Source: Cytospora piceicola
Taxonomy: Eukaryota; Ascomycota; Sordariomycetes; Diaporthales; Cytosporaceae
Length of the DNA stretch: 64,000 bases
Assembly (NCBI GenBank): GCA_023375675.1
Contig: JALQBC010000002.1
Coordinates: 868,001 to 932,000 of the forward strand
Direction of reading: 5' to 3'
How positions within the stretch are numbered: position 1 is the first letter of the stretch; each line of letters starts with the position of its first letter. The notes below the pieces were generated by a model, which saw only the letters and a program-made list of their open reading frames with translations, had not been told where the DNA came from and made no database searches. Below, one piece after another: positions 57,342 through 64,000 of the stretch. The position numbers were made by a program, and so were the translations under genes.

Positions 57342-58481
57342 TCATGATATCCGCTCCTTCTTGTCCTCGTCTCTCAACCTTGCAATGAGCTTCTCTGTCA
57401 AGAAGGGGCTCAACCCAAGTCTAGGCGCGAAGTGTTCCCGGTCAGCATTAAACGTCCCCGTATCAGGCCCGTGAAGCTTGCAAAGTCAGACTCACATTCC
57501 CTCGTTGGTCAAGATCCTGTATGTCCCGCTGGGCTGGAAACCGCCCTCGATTTGGCCCTTGCCATCAACATGGATACTGCCAAATATGTCTTCGGGCCTG
57601 GTCGAGTTACGAGGTCAGCCACGCAGACTTAGACAGCCAGGAAGTCGACCCATCCTCCAGTAGGCTGGGAATACACCCAAGACAGACATAACCAGGAACG
57701 CATATCCAACTTACCACGCTATCCTTCCAAAGTCAGGTGGATTCCGCCTCTGCCCAACCATTACCCAAAACGTCAGCCAGCCCAAACAAAGCCATCAAAA
57801 AAAACAAACAGACACAGACAACAAACTCACATCACTCAGGTGAACCCATCCCCCGGCGCCCCCGCCCCCGGCACCCCCCTGGTCGCTCGCCCCCGCGCCG
57901 CCCGACCTCCCGGCGCGCCTACCCTCCCCCCTCCCCGTCCCCGCCGCCGTGCCCCCGCCGCCCAGGTTCGCCCCGCCGGGCGACGCGAGCGCCTGGGCCG
58001 CGGCCTGCAGGTCGGCGTCCTCGTGCGCGTGCCGGGCCAGGACGTCGGCCAGGATGGCCAGGAAGCGGCGGTTCTCGGAAAAGGACCGCGTCGTCGGCGG
58101 GACCTCGGTCGTCGTGCCGACCGCGAGGCCCGGGTTGGGCGGGTCGGCGTCGAGGTAGGTCAGGAGGTAGGACGCGGGTGGGGATGATGGTGCTTGGGGG
58201 TTTGGGAAGACTTTCTGGCAAAGGGGGAGAGAGGGGTTAGCGTTCTGTTATAGTTATAACTTGGTAGACACCATGGCTTTAGCTTTATCCAAAGGTGAGA
58301 GGCAGATTGCTCGATGATGTGAGTGAGCAAAGGCCGTACCATGCATAACTTATGCATATGGGGGAAGGGGAGGGGGTATATCATTGATACATACTATATC
58401 AGGGTTGGAAGTTAATGTGCTGACCGTCCTTATAAGTGGCCGGCGCAATTGCCTTGTGAGCCGAAAGCTTGAGGCCAACAT
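57342..58481 (-). CDS. Conserved uncharacterised fungal protein, probable mitochondrial
   Basis: Exons 58481-58395, 58214-57831, 57749-57715, 57597-57496 and 57420-57342 give 228 residues, all joins in frame. The first exon encodes an Arg-rich, acid-free leader (MLASSFRLTRQLRRPLIR) typical of a mitochondrial presequence. Conserved blocks I recognise from unnamed mould proteins follow: SYLLTYLDADPPNPGLAVG, SFSENRRFLAILADVL, ASPGG, GGWVHLSD, NPPDFGRIAWPEDIFGS and a C-terminal GTYRILTNEGILGLSPFL. Between ASPGG and GGWVHLSD is a Gly/Arg-rich linker. No enzyme or binding motif is known to me. The short 35-nt third exon is supported because it restores RNPPDFGRIAWPEDIFG exactly. The opposite-strand Pro/Arg-rich frame is a shadow. 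Confidence 0.85.
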
Positions 58482-58948
58482 TTTGAAGATGGGTATGTTC
58501 TGATGTTCTGGTGAATCCTCTAGATGAACTTAGGAGGAGCCACCATGAAGCGGTTGTGAGCTACCAAGCACACTGCGTACTCGTATTCATGCCGTCATCT
58601 GTGTTGGAAGCAGCGGCAGGCAAAACCCTCGCTCTGCAGGGTCCAATGCATGACGGGCTCGAGCCGCCTCAACGACAAGCATCAAAGCCGCTGACTTGTT
58701 GCCCACAGAGACGGGAGCATTACCAAAAGAAATGAATCGAGATTGATGCTCTGGGGCTCTGGGAGCAAAGTTAGAAAGCCTGAGAAGGCAAGTCGATACT
58801 TGGGACGCGGCAGCACATCACAATTTACAATCGCAGCAGATTGCAAGATAATTCCAAGTTTCCCCAGATATGTCAGAGACGTCGTGAAATTCCTGGTTGC
58901 TATGTAGCATCGTGGTAATACAATCCAGCCTTAACGAGAACAACCAAT
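58482..58948. other. Intergenic between tandem minus-strand genes
   Basis: 467 bp holding the eIF2-beta 3' region and the promoter of the mitochondrial-type gene. Nothing else seen. Confidence 0.45.
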
Positions 58949-60881
58949 CTAACCCTTCATCTTCCTTCTCTTTCCGATTTGGGCCGAGAAACCAGTCTTG
59001 ATAGGTGCCACGGATCGTCGAGATCCGCAAGAGTTGCAAGTGACGAAAGAGAGACGGTTCTCTCCCTTGCTCAGCTCGGTGTCGGGCGACCGGCAGGTCT
59101 TGCACGACACGTACTCGATGATGTATTTTCGCAGCACGTTCTCGAGCTGCTTGGCCTGGAAACGACCCTTGATGACCAACCGGGAGCTTCCGTCGACGGA
59201 ACCGCTGGTACCCAACTCGGCGAACAGGAACGCGGTGACGTGGTCCTGGGACCGCTTCATACGCTTGCAGATCTCGGGGATGTTGGCGAAGATGGTCTTC
59301 TTGTTGCCTTCACGCATGCACTGGGGAGGTGGGATCTTGTAGCTCTTCGCGCTTCCAGTGGCATGGTCAGGGTTCTTCTCGGTCAGGAGGCTGAAGAATC
59401 GGCTCTGCAGGTATATATTAGTGACGGTCAGTGATAAAGCTTGGGTGACAATGTAACTTACCAGGAGGAGGTCATATTGTATGGGTGTCTGGTCGTCATG
59501 GCTCCAGATGCCGGTTCCGATTTTCCTACACGATAATTTGTCAGTCCCCCAACAAGGCCAATGCAGAAGGCAACATCTGTGCTGTATGCGAAGCAGTGCA
59601 ACGAAGCATCTCTCCAAGGCAGGAACGGGAGGAGGCATCACGTACATGTCACCCTCCTGAACTGGCGTCTCCTCGGCACCTTCACCGCCCTCCTTCTCGA
59701 GGTCCAGAGCAGCAAGCTTGGCCGCGAAGTCGTCATCGCCCTCCTTTGGCTTCTTGCTCTTCTTCTTTTTCTTGATACCCAGGTCTGTTTTCCACGTGTC
59801 AGTTGCTGTATTTAAGACGCGAGATGTCGCGTGAGGGTCGCGTACCTAGACCACCATCATCCGCGGCGGCGGCATCATCTCCAGCAGCCTCACCGTCCTC
59901 CTCCTTCTTGGCCTTCTTCTTCTTCTTCTTGGCCAGGCTCAGGTCGAGGCCATCATCGTTGGTCTCGGGGGCGGGGACCTCGGTATCGGCGGGTGCGGAA
60001 GCTGCGGCGGGATTAGTCGACGCGAGGGTCTGCAGGAGTGGCTCGGTAGACGGACTGTGGGACTGCAACAGATAGTTAGTACGGGGAAACCAATGTCTCG
60101 CAAATAAGCACCGGCAAGCAATCGAGTCTATAGCAGATTACTAACCAGGGCAGTATCCTTCTCCTCGTTTGGGGTAGCCATGACTTCAACGCTGCCGTCA
60201 GTGTTGACAACAAGCTTCTCTTCGGTAAAGGCGACGGATTTGCGCGGCTTTCTTATTTGAGGGTGATCCTGGTAGGGAAACTTAGTAGGCAGAAAAAAGG
60301 GGATATGATAATCGAATCGATCGAGGACTCGTTTATCGGGTGATAAGTAAGAGAGGGGCAAATATGTTTGGAAGTGACGGAACAAAGTGTATTCCGGAGG
60401 TAAAAAGGGTTTCGCCGTTTGAAGACGACAGATCAGGGTGTGGTGGAGTGAGTCAATGGGCTTCTGAGTCTGCAGCAGCAGTGCCTTTTTTTGGCGGGGC
60501 TAAAAAGAGGGACAGGGATGCGCAGGCAGGCAGGACTGGCAGGCAGGGCAAGGTTCCAAGGTTGACCCGGAGCTAGTGTAGTGTAGCCCGTGTTGGAGAG
60601 CTTTCGGTGGGAAACTGTGGCGCTTCTCCTTGTGCCTTTGTGGTTTTGAGGCGGGGAAGAAGACTGGACTCGCTGCTGTAACTGGCACTTCTGGCACTGC
60701 ACTGGCACTGGCACTTGCACAGACACCTTGCATTGCCCTGCACAGAACTGCTGCAGCACTGGGCAAGACCGGTTTTTTTTTATGAGAGGATGCAGGGAAT
60801 GAAGGGAGGGCAATGATTGATTGATGGGCTACTCGCCACCAGTTTTAGACCCGTGTCGCTTGAACTCACCTCGTTCTCCAT
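58949..60881 (-). CDS. Translation initiation factor eIF2 beta subunit
   Basis: Exons 60881-60870, 60268-60146, 60062-59846, 59784-59646, 59525-59462 and 59404-58949 give 336 residues. The subunit helps eIF2 carry initiator tRNA to the 40S ribosome and binds eIF5 and eIF2B through lysine blocks. The first exon is 12 nt (MENE); a 601-nt intron follows, then [17 protein letters not shown], a known fungal N-terminus. Two lysine blocks are visible (KKKKKKAKK near 93-101, KKKKKSKK near 122-129). The core includes [25 protein letters not shown] and the Cys4 zinc ribbon, with Cys at 286, 289, 308 and 311, ending IGKRRKMKG. The long first intron and many small exons are typical for highly expressed fungal translation genes. 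Confidence 0.96.
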
Positions 60882-61699
60882 CTTGATTCGATGTCAATAG
60901 ATTGCCTGCTTCTTGTGTGACTCTGCTCAGGGACAATATGGTGTTGTGGGTTTTGTGGGTTTTTGCAAGTTGAGTCTGCGTGTGGGTGTGGTGATGAGGA
61001 TAAGTCTTTGATGCGAGCTTGTCGGCGGTGATTGAGGGGCAAAGGGACGGCAAGGAGTAGATAGATAGGTAGATAATGAGTGAGAAACGGAAACGGATTT
61101 TGAAAGTCTACGATGACGTTGGCTGTGTTGGTCGGTCTATACTGTGAACTGTGGTACGCTCTGCTTTGCCATAGCGTCGTCCCAGGCCCATCAGAGGTTA
61201 GGTCGAGTCAGCTGACCCCTCTGAAGAGCACCCGGACTGACCAGCCAACCAAGAAGCTCTGCCCCTTGGACAAGGAACAACTAACTGGAGCTAAGCTCGA
61301 TCCAAACCGACCGCGGGACAGAGATACATCTCGACACAGCTCTCGTATACCTACTTACCTGGTTTTGACTTGGAGCAGGCCGTCCCTACAGCTGTCGGAG
61401 TAGAACATACGTACCCATTCCAAAACCCCAACGCCCTCTCAAGTCTACCTAGGTATCCAGAAAGTTCCGCCCCCGACCAGACGAGGACTCAAGGCGCTCC
61501 TGGCGCTGTACTATTAGTGTTACACCACCGCGACCCGCTCGCTCCTCGGCCGGCTACGCTACGTCACCAACCAACAGGACGACCGGCAGCTCCAGTGGGC
61601 CACTCACCACCTAGGCCATTGCTTCTCTACACTGCATACATACATACAAGTACTTGCTGCCCAGTACCATCGCCCCCATCCACCAACCTTGCCAATACG
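60882..61699. other. Divergent promoter region, eIF2-beta / Mim2-like
   Basis: Shared spacer with one TACCTAGGTA copy at 61446. No gene seen. Confidence 0.5.
61446..61455. repeat. TACCTAGGTA palindrome, copy 13
   Basis: 254 bp upstream of the Mim2-like start codon; context TC-palindrome-TCC. Confidence 0.85.
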
Positions 61700-62131
61700 A
61701 TGTCGGCCTACGACCAATACATAACAGACATGGCTGCGCCCTCCGAAGACCATGACGACCTCGACTCCCTCCCCTCGATATCCAGCGGCGTGCTGAGCTC
61801 CGAGGCCGACAGCAGTGACGCCCAGAAGGAGTGGGAGGAGAGCCTGGAGCAGATGCAGCTCCTGCTGACCATGATCATCGTCCCTTTCGCGGGCAAGTTC
61901 TTCGGGAGGAAGTTTGCATATTGGAGTACGTCTTGTTGCCCCATGCCCGGACTTGGGAGAGAGAGAGGGGACGAGGCTGTGGGGAAAGGGAACAGCGTTC
62001 GCTGACTGACATTCATTACCTTTATAGGCTGGGCACGGTATATGGAATGGATGCACAACGTCGAGATACGGTGGACGAACAAGAAGACCTTCGCGGCTGC
62101 AGGTGCTGTCGAGGCTGCCGCCACGCTATGA
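61700..62131 (+). CDS. Mim2-like mitochondrial outer-membrane import protein (probable)
   Basis: Exons 61700-61925 and 62028-62131 give 109 residues. The N-terminal half is acidic and Ser-rich. Then comes WEESLEQMQLLLTMIIVPFAGKFFGRKFAYW, a single membrane segment (about 53-70) ending in a basic GRKFAYW turn, and WARYMEWMHNVEIRWTNKK. The layout (acidic cytosolic head, one helix, short tail) and the QWEESL..LL..PF.GK..GRK.A pattern fit the small outer-membrane protein Mim2, which with Mim1 inserts alpha-helical proteins. The assignment rests on remembered resemblance, so the alternative is an unnamed small membrane protein. The intron acceptor TTTATAG and branch CTGAC are good, and the protein cannot be completed without splicing. 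Confidence 0.68.
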
Positions 62132-63296
62132 GGAGCCGGAAATCCAGATGCTCTTGCCATGAACACAGAAACAATAGGGGAACACATCGGCCAGGACAAA
62201 CAGAAGGAGGCAACGCGGAGTTCACGGCGTGTGGTGATGAGGTTTCACCACCAAGGCCTTGTCACAATATGCGGTGAAATAGAAGGGCCATCCAGGAAGT
62301 CTACTCAGGCATAGGACTTGTGAGCCCCGGCAGTGTGCCAATCGATACTAACGGGTCAAAAAAAAGAGCCGGGCTATCCAAGAGAGAGCCCCAAGGTCGG
62401 ATGTGCCAAGGGTACAAGGAACGAAGAACGAAGAATACGAACAAGTTGGGTCGCTCAGAGCCTCGCACACTGAAGGCAGGGGGCTTTTACGGCACGGCAT
62501 ATATCTACTCGGAAGTCATGAACATAATACGAAGGAGCTGTTCCTCGGTTTCCACTTAACAGTGGGTGAAGTGCCAGCCGGAAACAGCTACCCACCTATG
62601 GACTTTTATCGAGATAGGGAAACATCTGGACATTTCACAAAGCATAGCAACAAATCAACATTGTTTGACATCACAATTCATCAGAGCATTTCGAGGTCGA
62701 ATTGTCCTTCTGGCGGATCAATCCTGTGGTTCATTCCCTGAGATGCTCGGGTGATCTCGAGGATTGGAGTCGAGTATGATTGCTCGGATCCAAGGGCTCG
62801 ATCACAACAGAACAAATAAATGGGTTTGTTGATGTTGACCGCTGTACTCTTCTATCAGGTTTGATTCCTGCGTCTCGCCCTGACCAAGGCACTAAGTGGT
62901 GAGCATCGTATGTTTATTAATCGGCGGCAGCGCGTTCTAGAGTCTGCTACAGGTACATTACTATATTCGTCAGTATTCCTGCTTCCCTCCTTTCATAACC
63001 ACAAATCCCCATTATACATATCCAGCACACAAAGCTCACCTACACAAAGCGTCTGCAGTCGTAAGCTCGGTTTCAGCCAGGAACGCCATCCAGAACCCCG
63101 TAACCAACCATGATCAAAAATATGTGCCTGACAAGGCCACCGTACCAAATATGCCACGGTTTTCCATCCCAACCAAAACCCAGCCCCAATCCTTCCGTCC
63201 CATCCCGTCCCATGCCCAGCCCATCGTGAAACACGTCGTCTTCATAAAACCTCATCCGACAGAGACTCCCGTCAGGTCGCCATGCCGGCGTCAACT
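62132..63296. other. Convergent intergenic, 1.16 kb
   Basis: No gene or repeat recognised; likely 3' UTRs of the Mim2-like and MARVEL genes plus spacer. Confidence 0.5.
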
Positions 63297-63764
63297 CTAG
63301 ACCCTAACCTGAGACATGCCCGGCCCGGTCCGGACGGAGCCGCCGCCCCTCTTGAAGCCCAAGACGGCAAAGACCAGGGAGGCCACGAAGCTGGCGAACA
63401 GGAACCACATGAAGGCGGTGCTCGCCTGCAGCTCCCTGCACTTGTGGTGGTCCCTGGTCCTGCCGCAGTCGGGCGAGCCCAGCAGGGCGGCCAGGACGAT
63501 GGCGTCGATGAAGGTGAACAGGACGGCCAGGACGTCGCAGACCAGGACGACGATGGGGATGGCCAAAGCGCTGACGAAGCCGACGGCCAGGCCGTACAGG
63601 GAGACAACCCATGCCAAGGCCGTCACGAACATGGAGAAGTTGACCCCGTCGGTGGACACGAAGGAGCCATTGTTGTTGGCGGCGATGACGTTGCCGAGCA
63701 GGGCCGTCAGTAGGAGAATCCAGAGGAGCTGGAGGGCTCTGAGGGCTATTTGGATGATCTCCAT
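63297..63764 (-). CDS. MARVEL-domain four-span membrane protein (Nce102-like)
   Basis: Single exon, 155 residues. Four hydrophobic spans are visible: residues about 7-29 (ALRALQLLWILLLTALLGNVI), 44-66, 70-95 and 116-138. The loop before the last span contains CGRTRDHHKCRELQAST, with the paired Cys common in fungal MARVEL proteins of the Nce102/Fhn1 group, and the tail is basic. Such proteins organise plasma-membrane eisosome domains and sense sphingolipids. The start ATG at 63764 gives the canonical MEIIQIALRALQL start seen in the family. Another window gene, the ceramidase, acts on sphingolipids, but their distance of 48 kb makes a functional link only speculative. Confidence 0.9.
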   Translation of the reverse strand: MEIIQIALRALQLLWILLLTALLGNVIAANNNGSFVSTDGVNFSMFVTALAWVVSLYGLAVGFVSALAIPIVVLVCDVLAVLFTFIDAIVLAALLGSPDCGRTRDHHKCRELQASTAFMWFLFASFVASLVFAVLGFKRGGGSVRTGPGMSQVRV

Positions 63765-64000
63765 TGTGATGTTGTGGTGGGGGTGTTTGGTCTTGGGTAG
63801 ATGTGAAAGTGGGACAGTTTTGTTGATGAGTGTTTGCGGAGTGATATGTTTGGTGTATGTACAATACAGTACAACAAGTGAGTGAAATTGATCAGTGAGT
63901 CTGGTCCGTTGATTTGATACTGCAGTAACCTGGTGGAAAGATGAACGTCTAAAGGTATGTGCCCGGGTGGCTTCGAAGACTTCTTCTGCGATGTGGGATG

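Noticed and set aside
1..64000. CRISPR array, bacterial operon, rRNA genes, biosynthetic cluster backbone genes
   Set aside because: No regularly spaced direct repeats, no rRNA-like sequence, and no polyketide, peptide or terpene synthase was seen; all genes are of fungal nuclear type.

Overview
This is nuclear DNA of a filamentous ascomycete (Pezizomycotina, most likely Sordariomycetes). The genes are compact and GC-rich. Introns are about 50-140 nt with GTRNGT donors and CTRAY branch sites. Several protein families are typical of moulds, and a Tc1/mariner copy carries the TpA-rich, stop-riddled decay expected of repeat-induced point mutation (RIP). Gene models were built by hand from conserved protein reading and splice signals; most multi-exon joins keep frame and restore a conserved family sequence.

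Left third (1-20 kb): a 5'-truncated Ser/Thr-rich single-pass membrane protein; a CDC50-type flippase subunit; the regulatory subunit of PKA behind a long pyrimidine-rich leader; the PRP19-complex factor SPF27/BCAS2; a membrane-anchored neutral ceramidase; an orphan STAND-type N-terminal domain protein with coiled coils; and a small peroxisomal SCP2 protein.

Middle (20-40 kb): an FG nucleoporin with a Ran-binding domain (Nup2 type); a small membrane protein with two PPxY motifs; a divergent pair made of a large AAA ATPase and a STAND-like protein with a degenerate P-loop; a sterol O-acyltransferase with a GC-AG intron; and an SR splicing factor.

Right part (40-64 kb): MAF1, the AP-1 sigma adaptin, the glutamate-cysteine ligase modifier, BUD32 kinase, the RIP-decayed transposon, an unknown membrane protein, a carboxymuconolactone-decarboxylase-like protein, an FAD amine-oxidase-like enzyme, an uncharacterised fungal mitochondrial-type protein, eIF2-beta, a Mim2-like protein and a MARVEL-domain protein.

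Most genes are unrelated housekeeping genes, so the window is not a metabolic cluster. The strongest structure not explained by genes is a 10-bp palindrome, TACCTAGGTA, found 13 times and only between genes. The genes that look accessory are the AAA/STAND-like pair, the orphan STAND domain and the PPxY membrane protein. I did not find a convincing complete new system.
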